64,000 bases of DNA, taken from assembly GCA_021396245.1 (NCBI GenBank), contig WNYE01000014.1, positions 372,001-436,000 on the forward strand. Reading direction: 5' to 3'. Positions 24,259 through 35,752 of the stretch are shown here, piece after piece. The notes under the pieces were generated by a model. The model had not been told where the DNA came from. It saw only the letters and a program-made list of their open reading frames with translations, and made no database searches. The DNA comes from Sporothrix humicola (lineage: Eukaryota > Ascomycota > Sordariomycetes > Ophiostomatales > Ophiostomataceae). Numbering within the stretch: the stretch's first letter is position 1; the number at the start of each line of letters is the position of its first letter. The position numbers and the translations under genes are program-made.

Positions 24259-25020
24259 AAATCCCCCCCACGAGTGGACGATCTGTTTCTCTGTGCCACC
24301 ACATCCACGTGAGGAGAAGAGAATGCGGCTTTTGGGTTTGAGGGCGACTTGGACTTGGCCTTGAGAGGAGCGGGGAAAACAAAGAGAGCGAGAAGAACGA
24401 AAGAGAAAATCGCACCTCACGAGGGGATCGACTGAGTGGCTTGACACTATTGACGACGAAGCGTTTCCCCTCATGCCTTCAGACGGCGAGACTGGTCTAG
24501 AGTCTAGACGCAAAATACGCACAAAATGGGCAAAGAGCACTACTTGTACTCATAAACGAAGGAGCAAGGGGCGAGCCACGTCTTTGGTCTGGACCCGGGT
24601 CCAAAACAAGCCTCCCAAGGCGAATTGGAGAAAAGAAGTGTAGGCCAAAAGCTTGGCACACTGATGGCGATGCTTGTTTTCACGATGCGAGAGTATTCTA
24701 CAGTGATTAAGTGAGGAAGAGGAGGGAACAAAATTCCGAGGTAAACAGTGAGAGAGACACGTATATTTGGTTCCACAAGTGTCGGGTTGTCCGCGGAAGA
24801 GCGTGAGATGCAAACTTGTTTGAATGCTTACGAAAGACTCGTCATCATATGACGGCCAGAGTGACGTGAGAGTAGATCTTAAACATCGGGAAAGATTAGA
24901 CGCAGCACTTTGCATGTACAAGAAGGAGACTGAAAACTTTTTGTCTATTATGTGAATATCTTTTCATATTCATTCATATCATTGACTGAACGATATGTGG
25001 AACGAACTCTGTGGTTTCGA

Positions 25021-25035
25021 TGTGTGTGTGTGTGT
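25021..25035. repeat. (TG)n microsatellite
   Basis: A TG dinucleotide run in the 3' flank of the EAF gene. Confidence 0.85.
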
Positions 25036-25302
25036 ATCTATCATTACTGTCGTGAAAAAAATGCCATATATGAAGCAACAAATGGCAATGAGAAAGGCCG
25101 CGCATAAGAGACGAGGATGAAAGACAGATAAAAGCAGGTGAAAGGCAGTAAAAGCAAACGAAACGAAACACCCCTTGGACACAAGGACTCGCTGTCCTGG
25201 TATTGTGTCCTTTGCCATGAACCAAACCTGTCGCCTTTTTTGTTTTGTAATGTCCGTGAAAAGAGAAACGAAAATGCAACATCAACCACATCGTAAACAC
25301 GT

Positions 25303-27291
25303 CTACTCCTCCTCACTGATCTCGCTCTCCGACTCGGCCATGAACTCGGCCTCGAGCTCTGCTTCCAGCTCCGCCTCTTGCTGCCGCTTGCGGGCCTCCT
25401 CTTCTTGCAGCTCCTTGTTGAGCTCGGCCTCCAGCTCGTTCTCCAGTTCGTTTTCGAGCTCCGCCTCCAGGTCATCATCGTCATCGTCATCCACGGCAAT
25501 GGGAGCCGACTTGGGCGCAGACTTGGGCGCGGACTTGGAGGACTTTGGTGTTGCCTTTGCTTGCGTAGACTTGGCGGGTGTCGACTTGGCCGGTGCTGCC
25601 TTGGCTGGTGTCGGGGCAGGCTTTGGTGGTGGTGGCGCTGCTGCCTCAGCCTCCTTCTTCTCGTCCTCGCGCGGGTCCCAGTAGCCCTCCATGTCGCCGT
25701 CGTCCTCGTCCTCGCCAATGTACTCGGTGTCGGCGTTGCGCTGGAACTCGTCAAACGTGGGCATGTGCAGCTGCGGCTTGGAGTCGCCGCGTCCACCGGC
25801 GCCAGATCCACCCCCAGATGCCCGGTTGCGCGAGGGAGGCGGGCCGCCGGGGTATTCAATAACCAAGCCGATATCACCATCGTCATCATCGTCGTCCTCT
25901 TCCTCTTCCCAGTCGCGACGCTTCTTCTTGGTCGGGGCCGGCGCAGGCTCGGGGTCCTTGGGCATGGGAAGAGACACGTCCTTCGCACTGGCCTTGGTCT
26001 TGCTGTCACTGCTCGACTTGGCAAGCGGCTTCGCCGTGATGGACTTGCCCTCCTTGGTGGGCGTGCTGCGGCCGTCCTTGGGGTCGCGCAGTGGGTTTGT
26101 CTTGGCCTTGGTATCCTTGCGTGCCACTGGCTTGTCGGGCAGACGAGGTTTTTCGGGGGAGACAGACTTGGATTCAGACCGTGCAGATCCGGGCTTCTCT
26201 GGCAACTTGGGCTTCTCGGGAAGGCGAGCCTTGCCGTCGGGCACCTTCAAGAACTTGCCGTCCTTGTCTTTGGCGTTCTTGACGTCGATGGACCGCGACT
26301 TGAAGTCCTCACCGTCCCTGTCTTTGTTCTTGCTACCGTCGGGCGAGGCCTTGGTCTCCATGGACAGCTTGCTGGCCTCCTTGGGGCGAGAGGATAGGGC
26401 ATTGGCCTTGCTCTTTTGGTATGCCGCCTCGCGTGATGAGACCGTTATAGATCCACTTCCGCTCCCACTGCTGCTGCTGCTGCTGCTGTTCCCGCTCCCT
26501 GCGCCGTCGCGTGCTGCTGCTTCCTTGCTGTCGCGGTTGTCGCGCGCCGTCTTGACCACAATAGCCTCGCGCTGCTCGCGCACGTCCTTGGCGGCCTTAG
26601 TCTCGCGGTCCGAGTCGTGGTTGTCCTTGTCGTTAGGCACGTTGAGCGTGACCCGGCGCTCCTTCTTCTTGATGTCCTGGGAGCTCCGCAGGACGGTGAC
26701 TGGCTTCGAGGGTGGCCGGACAAGTGGTTTGGGAATGGGCCGCATGGCACCACTACCGCTGCCGCTGGCCCCCGCCTTCTTGACAGGACCCCCTGGCCGC
26801 CGCAGCAGCTGGCCGCCAGCTCCGCGTGGTGGCCGTGGCCGCTTTGTGGTCTCGTTGATGTAGGGGTGCTTCTTCTTGAGGCCGGCTGTGTCGTGGTTTG
26901 TGGGAGTGTCGACCATGTTCATGATAAACAGAGAATCGAGGCGGTGCAGGATGAACTGGCGCCGCTTGGAGTCGAAGATCAGGACATATTTGCTGCCCTT
27001 GGATGTGCGAGTGCCAGCATAGACATAGCGGCCACCGCTGTTGTCCCGGAAGGTGACCTCGTACTCGCCATCGCTGGCCCCGTTTGTGAGTGTCGACTTG
27101 CGCTGTGTGTTGCTGTCTGTGAGGTGTTTTGGTTTGAAGTTGTAGCGGATGCCGGTGAATGTGTGGCCGGTCGACGGGCCGTTGGGGTCGTTACTCCGAC
27201 GAATGTCCTCGCCGAGGATGACGGGGTATGTGGCGGGCTTGGTCGGGTCAATCAGACCAGCACGTGCGAGTGCCTGGGATGAGGTCGCCAT
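25303..27291 (-). CDS. EAF-type RNA polymerase II transcription elongation factor
   Basis: Single exon, 662 residues. The first about 130 residues match the EAF N-terminal domain (PF09816): YPVILGEDIRRS, FTGIRYNFKPKHL, a strand-rich SDGEYEVTFRDNSGGRYVY, then FDSKRRQFILHRLDSLFIMN. In other eukaryotes this part binds ELL. The remainder is low complexity: Arg/Ser/Lys/Asp-rich middle, Lys/Pro repeats (KLPEKP-like), then an acidic C terminus with a Glu/Leu/Ala-rich coiled-coil-like stretch ending SEISEEE. Family knowledge: EAF-ELL stimulates Pol II elongation in the nucleus. The ATG chosen is the first in the frame and lies directly before the conserved core. The gene to its right is on the same strand, with separate promoters. 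Confidence 0.88.
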   Translation of the reverse strand: MATSSQALARAGLIDPTKPATYPVILGEDIRRSNDPNGPSTGHTFTGIRYNFKPKHLTDSNTQRKSTLTNGASDGEYEVTFRDNSGGRYVYAGTRTSKGSKYVLIFDSKRRQFILHRLDSLFIMNMVDTPTNHDTAGLKKKHPYINETTKRPRPPRGAGGQLLRRPGGPVKKAGASGSGSGAMRPIPKPLVRPPSKPVTVLRSSQDIKKKERRVTLNVPNDKDNHDSDRETKAAKDVREQREAIVVKTARDNRDSKEAAARDGAGSGNSSSSSSSGSGSGSITVSSREAAYQKSKANALSSRPKEASKLSMETKASPDGSKNKDRDGEDFKSRSIDVKNAKDKDGKFLKVPDGKARLPEKPKLPEKPGSARSESKSVSPEKPRLPDKPVARKDTKAKTNPLRDPKDGRSTPTKEGKSITAKPLAKSSSDSKTKASAKDVSLPMPKDPEPAPAPTKKKRRDWEEEEDDDDDDGDIGLVIEYPGGPPPSRNRASGGGSGAGGRGDSKPQLHMPTFDEFQRNADTEYIGEDEDDGDMEGYWDPREDEKKEAEAAAPPPPKPAPTPAKAAPAKSTPAKSTQAKATPKSSKSAPKSAPKSAPIAVDDDDDDDLEAELENELENELEAELNKELQEEEARKRQQEAELEAELEAEFMAESESEISEEE

Positions 27292-28792
27292 TGTGAGGCT
27301 GTGAGGAGGATGAGAGGAGGGTGAGGAGGAGATGAGAGGCGGAGAAGTGATGTGCCGGGCGTGTGGCCTCGTCAGGCGTCCGGGGAAGCCACCGTTGCTG
27401 GCAGTCGTGAGAAGAGGTCAACTGAGGCTCTTTGGGTGTGTTTGTTTTCGTGAAAGAGGGAAAGAAAGTGGTTGGTGGTTATCGTAGATAATTGACGCAA
27501 GTGGCCGTGCCGATGATCGGTCGGATAGCCGAGGGACGTCGCTAGTTTTTTGGAATGGGGTATCGTTGTTGAAGCTGTGAGGAATGAGAGAGGGAATGTC
27601 GAGAGAGGAACAGAGTGAGAGACAATGAAAAGAAAGGCGTCCGTCGAGGCAGATGACGGAAGGTGTGCCTTGTGGTTGGTGAGCAGCTAATGAAGAGAAG
27701 AGGTGGTGGTGGTGGTGGTGAGAGAAGGAAGGAAGGCCGGGAAAGGCTGTGCTCTAGTGGTCAGTGGGTGCAGGGAGCAAGACAACCTGCCGATCAACAG
27801 TATTGAAAGGGCGGACAATAATACTACTCGAGTGAGAAAGGAATGAGGCCAACTGGGGACCAGCAGTGACAGTGACAGGGCGGAAGGGCGAAGGGGCAGA
27901 AAGACAGTGGACACAGACAGACCGGACAGGTCAGGCCAGGCCCCCCAAAGTGGGCAACGGGCGCGGGAGGAGAGGAGAATAGACCCACTTTATTTGCAGA
28001 TAGCAGCCAACCATAGACGAGACAGGTCAGCACAAGCGAGCTTGTCTCCACTTTTCCCAGACCAATTCGGCGGGGCCAGCCAATACGAATGCAAGTAGCG
28101 AACGGGCAGACGGCTGAAGGTTCTCGTTCAATGGGCCTATGAACTCTATTGAGGGCCAGAGGGCCAGTCCGGGGCGCTATTTAAGAAGTACATAATGTAT
28201 GTGAAACGCATACAGACGATACTCGACGTCGACATCATACAGTATTGTGCTCTGCAACAACCACATCTACGCAATTGACTTGATGACCTCGTTTATGTAG
28301 AGCCAGAGAGTCTATTGTTGTATCCTTCATAAAAAATAGTAACGGTAAGCTGTGCCGTCGCGATCATAACCAACTGGAGAAGGAAGACAGACCTGTCAAA
28401 CTGGCCAACAGCAGAACAGAGAACTTATTGGTTGCATTTGCGGCTAAAGTGAGAGAGTGAGAGAGTATTGTAATGGCAGCGTGACACCAGTGTACGGAGT
28501 ACGACGTAGGAGATCACGAGACACCTCGGTAGAGTGAGAGAGATATCTAAGAGTTGAGGTCAAAAAGTAAGTCAAAAAGGTTGGCGTGTATTAAGTTTAG
28601 GATGAGGGTAGTAAGAAAAACAAAAAAAGTATGAAAAAAAGACAAAGGAAAAATGTATCATAACCCCCACCAGCCCAGATAATCATAAAATGCGAGACCA
28701 GAAGAAAGCGACAAAAGCGTAAGATCCAATGTAAAAGGCATGCATGCAAGAAAAGAAAAAGACTACAAAATTATGTAAAGTAAAGAAAGGGA
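27292..28792. other. EAF promoter and 3' flank of the next gene
   Basis: Purine-rich plus strand near 27300-27900 (pyrimidine-rich on the EAF strand). A GGT/GGA-rich run occurs at 27700-27730. No gene or RNA recognised. Confidence 0.45.
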
Positions 28793-31700
28793 CTAGTTCG
28801 CCGACTTCTTGTGGAAACCCTTCTTGCGCAGGGCCAGCAGACCCTTGCCGGCCTTGCCCGTGGCGACGCTGAAGATCTCCTTGCTCTTGTTTGAGATCTG
28901 GGTGCCCGAGGGTACGGCAACGTGGACGTGGTGGGGCACGCGGGAGATGGAGGCGGCGACGGCAGCAACCGGGCGGGGAGCGGAGGAGGGCAGGCCAGAG
29001 CCACCGCCTCCGGCAGCGCTGACGCTGCCGTCGAACAAGGGCTCGTAGGCGGCGCGGGCGTACTCGGGCACGGACGTCATACTCTGCAGCCACGAGAACA
29101 GGCCCGAGTCGGCGGCGGCGTACTCTTGGCGGGTCTCCGTCAGCTTGGCCATGCGCTCTTGGTGCGAGCCAAAGGCCATGCACTGGCGCAGGGTCAAGTA
29201 CTGGCCGGAGCCTTCGCCCCCGCTACCAAAGAGGGCGGGGTTGCCGTGGGGTGCAGCGGCAGATGTTGGCGAAACAACAGCAGCAGGGGCCGCCGGCTGG
29301 TAGACATGAATAGAGGGTGCGGCCGTCGGCGAGGACAGCTGCGCCTGCGGCTGAACCTGAGGGTGCGACTGGACGGATGTGGCAGAGCGCATAGACTCGG
29401 CCGTGGAGATACGGTTGATAAGCTGTTTGGGCAGCGGCTCGTCGCCGACATCGAGCATCGAGCGGATCGGGGTGGGTGCAGTTGGGGCGTCACCAACGTC
29501 GAGCATGGACCGCACAGGCGCTTGGGTCTGTGATGTACGGGCTTCCTTTTCAGACGACTCGTTGTTGCCGTCTGCGGCAGCAGTCGGGCTCGTGGTCGAA
29601 CCAGCTGCGTTGACGGCGGCGTCCGACACTGGCGAGGGTGCTGTCAGTTCGGGCGCAACAGTCGACGTCGACACGGCCGAGACGATAGTGTTTGTGTCCT
29701 GGTGGGGCGAGATGGTGCGCAGGTCATTGGGCGGCGGGACGGACGAGACAGGGCTGCTCACTTGGGCCGCACCAAGAACAGGAGGTGGCGACTGTGAACT
29801 GCCTCCCGACAGAGGAGGCGACGGAACGTGGGCCATGGTGGAGGCGCGGACGGCCGTAAAGGCACCAGTGCCAGTCTCAGCGGCAGGCTGTTCAGGTTCA
29901 GCCTCCCACGAAAAGCGGCGGCGAAGGGCGGGGGCTCCGCCAGACTGAGCCTTGGAGAAGGCGGCCTGGGCGGCGACGGTGGCAGGGGCGGCTGCCGGCT
30001 GCTGGGCGGGAGGAGAGGTAGCGCCCGGAGTGGGGAGGTTGCTGGTGCTGTTGGGGAATGCGCCCGGCAGGCCGCTTGCGCTGGGCGTGGGCGACGTCGA
30101 GGGTGCAGGCGAAGTGACGGACGGCGACGAAGCTGCAGCAAGGCCTTGCTGGGACGGCAGTTGGTGACCTTGTTGCGACGGCAGTTGGTGTGTTGCGGGA
30201 GGTTGCTGGGTCGGCGTCGGTGTCGAGCTGTCGGTGTTGGACGAAGAGTGGCCTGCGGCAAAACCTGCAGCAGCGCCCGCAGCGGCAGTGGCAGCAACGG
30301 CAGCAGCAAGCGCGGGTACAGAGCTCTTTTCGGGTGAGGCGGCGGATGTGCTGTCAACAGTTGTCGCACCTGCATTTGAATTTGCGCTCGCCAGCGGAGG
30401 AATTGGCGGCGGCGGGTCAGAGGCAGTGTAGGTCTCGTTGCCCGAAGCGTCGTCACCGTCGGGGGTCCAGTAGTCGTCATAGACGTCCTGCAGGTAGGAG
30501 CTCTCGCGGGTGAGGGTGCGGTTATGCGCGGGGGCGGAGGCGTCTCCGCTGTCCTTGCTGTCCTTTCTGTCCTTTTGGTCATTGTCCGTTTGGCCCTCAC
30601 CCTGCTGGCTCGCTTCCCCTGTGGCGGCCTCGGTTACAGCACCCTCCAGCGAGCCCGACGACTCCTCAGAGTGGGTGGCCTTTACAGGGCTCAATGTGCG
30701 GATAATCTCCTCGCGCAACATGTCGCTCTCTTTAACCGGGGAGTTGGCAGCGGTTGTGGGTGTGGGCGTTTCAATGGTGCTGCTCGAGGTTTCGGTGCGC
30801 ATCATCTCGCGTGGGCCCTTTGGCGTGGTTACGGGCGGCGGCATAAAGGGGACCATGCTGCTAAGACGGTGCGGGTTGAGCGGCGCAATGGGGTCGGTGG
30901 AATAGACAGACGTGGGAGAAGTCAGCGAGGCGGACGCAGAAGTGGCGGAAGTCGGCACGTCTGGTTTTGTGACAGCAGACGCATTAGCAGTGTCGACGGC
31001 TGGGACTTCCTGCCCACTGCTGGACGACTTGCGGCTCTCGTCGGCAGCCGTCGCAGCAGCATCCACAGACGACGGTGTCGAGTCAGCCGAGCCGCGAAAG
31101 CCACCTCCAGCCGTTGAAGTCGTGTCGTCCGTCATGGCGGTCATGACCGTGGCGGCCGAGTCGCGGACTTGCGGGGGTGGGGCCGAGATGGATTCGCCTG
31201 ACGAGGTCGAGAAGGGAGAAGCGTTGCGCGATGTCGAGCCGACGCCTTCAGGGACAGACGTCAGGGGTTTGGTGGTGGCAGAAGGAGTAGTCGTGGTGGC
31301 AGCCTCCTGGAAAGACCCAACGGCAGGGGACGGCGGGATCGAGGGAACGGGCGGTGCGTCGGACGACAAGAATCCACCACCACTGCCGCCAAAGAGCAGT
31401 TCGGGCGAAAAGGTTGAGAAGCGCGCGAGGTCGGGCAGTTTGGGGCTGGTCGAGTAACGGCGGTCGTTGGCGGCGTCTTCGGCAGAGGCAGTGCTGTCGA
31501 CCGAGTCCTGGGTCTTGTGGGTGGGCGACTGGGGTGTGTCGGTGGTAGTTGTCGAAGCGGCAGGTGCGGCTGCCACAGGCGCGGCAGGCACAGTCGCAGG
31601 GATGGCCGACGTGGCAGGTGCGCCAGGCTGCTCCTTCCGTCCTCTGTCGACTGTCTCCGTGGAGTCGGCGCGCTTGTAAATTTCCGAGGGACGGATAAAG

Positions 31701-32495
31701 TTGGCACGTGGGCCGTTGGGGCCAGCACAGTTGGGTGCTCCTGCTCCTGGGGGCGACATGGTGCGCGGTCCTGCAGGGCCTGTGCCGGGGCCAGGAGCTA
31801 CGCCTGCTGGCACATTAGCCGGCGACTGTGACTGTCCACGCGGTCCCATTGGCGATGCCGACCGTCCCTCGCGCCACGGCGTGTAGTTGCCGCTGCTCGG
31901 CGTCTGCGAGCCAGACCGTGGTCCTCCCGCGGGCGAAGCTTGCCTCCATTGTGGCGGTTGCTGCTGTGCCTGCTGGGGAGGTTGTGTCTGTTGTTGAGAG
32001 TACTGGGCCTGTGGCTGTGGCGGCTGCTGCTGCTGCTGCGTCTGCACGTTCAGAGGAATACGTCCTGACGGCGAGGGGCTGTTTCGTGCGCGGATGGCGG
32101 CAGTCGGGTGGGCGCCGCCGATGGTGACGCCGCCGGGGGCGAGTGTGGACTGAGACTGGGAGGGCATGGGCTGTTGCGAGGGCATTGGGGGCTGCTGGGA
32201 GGGCAAGGCCTTTGGTGCTGTCGGCATCGCCGGCATGGCTGGCGGCTCATCGTATCCGTATCCATCATCCTCTTCGTCGTCCTCGTCGCCCCAGCCGCTG
32301 CCATCGTAGTTGATCTTCTTCGCCTCGACCCATTTTTTAGTCTTTTTGCGGTTCATGTTGGTCGCAAACTTGTTTGTCGAGTTTCCTTCTCTGCAAGCTG
32401 TTAGGGAGGCATTCATTGCAAATATCTGGCAGTTGCACTCACACTGGCGTCATGTTGCCCTGGTAAAAGGGGCTGCCGTACGAGCCGTCGGCCAT
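28793..32495 (-). CDS. conserved fungal low-complexity protein with N-terminal WVEAK/YDG-W-G motif
   Basis: Exons 32495-32443 and 32390-28793. The 52-bp intron (GTGAGT donor, CCTAAC branch site, TTGCAG acceptor) joins in phase 2, giving 1,216 residues. Exon 1 encodes MADGSYGSPFYQGNMTP. After the junction come TNKFATNMNRKKTKKWVEAK and NYDGSGWGDEDD, a block I recall from many ascomycete proteins without a secure name. The centre is Pro/Ser/Thr/Gln/Ala-rich and almost certainly disordered, with two copies of a (V)RSMLDVGD(A/E)P motif near nt 29450-29520. The C terminus has an ordered-looking block (QCMAFGSHQERMAKLTETRQ, SGLFSWLQSM) and a basic tail. No catalytic domain is visible. Function not assigned; a scaffold or trafficking role is only a guess. 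Confidence 0.8.
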
Positions 32496-35062
32496 GGTTG
32501 CGGTCGCGATTCTATGTTCTGTGTATTCTCTTCTTGGTCGGGTGCAGCAGATTAGAGTGTTGTCGCCGTGTCGCCGTCGGCCGTGTTCGCGACAGATGCC
32601 GTGGAGGAATTGGTGTCGAGATCAGAAAAGAAAGTCGACGTTGCAGTTGAAAGTCGAAAGAGGTCAGGCCGAGGAAACGAGAAACTGGGCGGATGTGGGC
32701 TAGTCGGAAACGACGCGGACTTTCGCAGAGTAAGCTTGTGCCGTTACTGGGAGGCCTTTGGGTGGGAGGCGCTATCTGACGTCGGGCCGCGTACGACGAA
32801 CAGTTTGAGTTGAATGAATAGGTGAAAAGAGGACAAAAGAAAGAAAGTGAGTCGGTTTGAGTCGAACGTTGGCCGCCTTTGATGACACCTCGCACAAAAC
32901 CACAAAAGAGAATAAAAAATTAATACAAAAAGTGGCGGATGGAGAGACTCAAGAAAGACAAGAAAAAAAAGTACGACGTCGACTGAAAAACGGTAATAAT
33001 ACGCTGTAATAATACGAATACGTCTTTTTTCAAGGTTGGGACACACAAAAAACCAGGTTTGGCCAGGGGGGTGGAATAGTGAGAATAGGTGAAAATAAGT
33101 TCAGACCCCAAGACCAAAAAGGCGGGCAGGCGGTTCGTTTTCCTTTTCCAAGCTTCGCAAGGGGGCGGCTTTCGCTTTCCATTTCTTGTTGCTTTATCTC
33201 GTGTCTTGCCGCCTTTTGTCATTGGTGTTGTAGATCTTTTTCTGGCTCTTCCAACAACGTTCTTTTGTCTTTCTTCTGGCCGTCTTTTGTTCTATTTTTC
33301 TTGTTCTATTTTCTGTTTAATTATGCTGGTGTTTCCCCTGAAGTAGCTGCAGCTTTCATACTGCGCATGTTGGGCAGTGATAGACACATATGGGATGAAA
33401 GAGGAGAAAGGAACGGTGACAGGAACAGAAGGAACGGTGTCTCTTAATTACGTGGTATTCTCGCGTTGTCAGTATTGCCGGGGTTGGAGGAGAAAGTGGA
33501 GGGCCACTGGCAGCGGGTGGCGCTGGGAAGGAGCGAGGAGCAGGAGCAGGGAAAGGAAGTGCTGTCAGATGTTCAGATGCTGCAGCCGTGAGGCCGTGAC
33601 GAGCCGTCGCCATTTCGACGAAAAAGGAGACTGAAGAGACAAGCGCGCTCGCTGCACCTGCGGCTTGGCGCGTGCCTGCCGCGTGTGGTTGAAGAACGGG
33701 AAAGTGCAAAAAAGACGAAAAAAAGGACGAAAAGAGAAGGTGGACAGGGGCAGAAAACGAGAGCAATTTGTTGGTTCTCGTTGGCTCGTGGCAGGCCGTT
33801 CATGGCTGGCGGTGGCGCTGGAATGACGGCCGTAGCGCGTTTGTGCCAGTTGCTTTTTAGTGGTTACAGTGGCCAAGTCTCCTCTCCTGCGCCACTGACG
33901 ACGTAATATCCCAGGTGCATGTGGACCCCTTGCAGGCGGTCTCATTGAGCAAAGTAGCGGGGCCTAATTGGGCGACGATCGACAGCTGTCTCCTTCTGGT
34001 GCTTTTAGTGGTTGATGGCGAGCAGTGCCAATAGCGAAAATGAATAATGGCTGTCCATCCAGTGCATCTCCGCCAAAGCGTGTGTGCATCTCCTCCCTTT
34101 TCGTGTTTACACGCGATGGCACACCCGTAAAACGGCTGTCACAATGATAGCCAGTGAGAATGTTTGTCTGGATATTTGTATTTACTCCTCTGGTCATCTC
34201 ACGATCCTTTGTCGTGTCCCAACTGAAGGATTCGTGTTGCTCCATTCTATTTGAGTTGCCTCTGTTTTACCCGGTCAGGACATTTCTCGGAAATTCCTTT
34301 AACGTCTCCATTCCTCCAGCCGGTTTGGAAAAGTCTCACTCCGCGTCATGGCAGGGCGGTTGCAAGCTGTCCAGCTGTCCAGCTGGACAGTTGGAGGGCC
34401 TGCGGTACCGGAGCTGATCCGAAATATGTACTGCCTCTCTGTTGGTGTTCAGTTTAACACGATCCTTCTCGTCGTTCCTATGATCTTGCAGCTGTCCTCT
34501 GTAAGATAGATGGGACGAGACAAGACAAAAGGACGTGCATGAACAGAGGAAGATCGAAACAAAACAAATGACACGGACACTCCAAAAGCAAACGGCAAAA
34601 AGCATGTGCCTCCACAGGGCTGTGCCAAGAGTGTGAAAATGGAAGAAGGGAACAAAAGGGAGAAAAAGAAAACAAAAAGAAATACCCTCTCCCAGGAACA
34701 TAACCCAAAAATAAACATAACGACCCTGAAAAAGCTGCACAGCCTTCTGGAGCCCACAGCTCAAGGATTCGAGTGAAATTAGAGTGGCCATTCTGGAAAA
34801 TGCAGGGGCGTGCAGCCCCGTGGAGCTTAAGGAGCTTCAGCGGAGCTTTGTTGTGGGCGTGACAAGAACTTCATCCAAACCTCCTCCCTGCAAGCACAAG
34901 GCGTCTTTCTGTTCTGCCTTGACCTTTTGTTCGCATGTCCACAATTTAAAGTTTTCATATCCGGCGAGAACCGGTATTCATGGGTATCACAAGTCTACAC
35001 AGTATGTACGTCGTACTCTATCAAAATAGCTTCCAAATGTGTTCCATGTACGTCGTCTGCCG
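32496..35062. other. intergenic region
   Basis: Promoter of the 1,216-residue protein gene on the left and the 3' flank of the DUF2052 gene on the right. Includes a near-palindrome at 34371-34394. Scattered frames of about 60-150 codons lack motifs and fall in T-rich or A-rich leader-like sequence. No RNA gene seen. Confidence 0.45.
34371..34394. repeat. 24-bp near-perfect palindrome
   Basis: The core CTGTCCAGCTGGACAG (34375-34390) is a perfect 16-bp inverted repeat. The arms extend to 24 bp with one mismatched pair. An extra direct copy of GCTGTCCA lies just to the left. It could be a dimeric regulator site or a chance hairpin. Confidence 0.6.
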
Positions 35063-35752
35063 TCAATAATCTTGAATCCCCGTCTCGCCCGTCTTTTCCT
35101 TTTTCTCTCCGTCTCCCTCCTCAGACACCCATCCCGGCGACTCGTCGTCAAACCACGCCGCCTCGGCGTCTGCTCGTGCCAGCGCGTCGTACTCGCTGTC
35201 GTCGTCCACCAGGCCGTAGTCGAACCCGTCGTCCAACGCCGCGCCGCCGCCGACGAACCAGTTTCTCACAAAAGCGTGCCATCGCCGTTGGGCTTCTTCC
35301 CGGGGAGACAATTCGAGAGTGTCAGGGTCAAAGTCGGGGTCGTCGGCCGGATCGTCAAGACCGGCCGTCTCTTCTTCTGGGTCCTTTTGGTCCTCCCTTT
35401 GGTCGTTTTGGTCGGACTCTTCCAGCTCGTCCTCCTCCTCTACCATGTCGTCATCATCCACTCTGTGCAGAGGCTCCGGATTCCGCAGCATGGACGCCTC
35501 CAGAACGTGCCCAAACCCCGAATCTTGCGCCTCGGCGGCGCGTTCCGCCGGTGTCTGGAACGACCGGATCAGTGTATTGTAGAGCGCGACGTTGGCAAAC
35601 TCGCGCTCGCTCGATGACAGATATTCGGGATTCCTTCGCAAAAACTCGAGCCGGCGGTTCTTGACGCGGACGCGGTGGGCATCCTGTGACGAACGGTCTG
35701 GCCGTGGTCGGGGCTGTACCCCGTTTGGTTCTGATTGTTGTGGTTGGCCCAT
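35063..35752 (-). CDS. DUF2052 / CCDC97-like protein
   Basis: Single exon, 229 residues, start MGQPQQSEPNG. N-terminal helix block VKNRRLEFLRRNPEYLSSSE, then NVALYNTLIRSFQTPAERAA. A long Asp/Glu-rich middle follows, then the C-terminal block RRWHAFVRNWFVGG with DDGFDYGLVDDDSEYD. This two-block layout with the F-DY-x-x-VD signature is that of the DUF2052/CCDC97 family. Family knowledge: human CCDC97 is associated with the SF3B part of the U2 snRNP; a nuclear splicing role here is inference. An upstream in-frame non-ATG extension is open, but the ATG fits a normal leader. The gene diverges from the GFA gene, with about 690 bp between starts. Confidence 0.77.
   Translation of the reverse strand: MGQPQQSEPNGVQPRPRPDRSSQDAHRVRVKNRRLEFLRRNPEYLSSSEREFANVALYNTLIRSFQTPAERAAEAQDSGFGHVLEASMLRNPEPLHRVDDDDMVEEEDELEESDQNDQREDQKDPEEETAGLDDPADDPDFDPDTLELSPREEAQRRWHAFVRNWFVGGGAALDDGFDYGLVDDDSEYDALARADAEAAWFDDESPGWVSEEGDGEKKEKTGETGIQDY

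Larger units (their letters stand above)
19847..25302. other. 5.4-kb gene-free, strand-asymmetric interval
   Basis: Between the start of the NT-C2 gene (-) and the stop of the EAF gene (-). The plus strand is markedly purine-rich over long stretches (20280-20760, 21360-22300, 23960-24040), that is, pyrimidine-rich on the strand of the NT-C2 gene, like a very extended promoter or leader. Several minus-strand frames of 100-356 codons occur here, but they are Ser/Pro/Phe/Leu-rich translations of CT tracts with no motif. No RNA gene seen. Confidence 0.5.

Noticed and set aside
25691..26863. 390-codon plus-strand frame opposite the EAF gene
   Set aside because: Ser/Leu-rich complement of the Lys/Asp/Ser-rich EAF middle region; no motif of its own.
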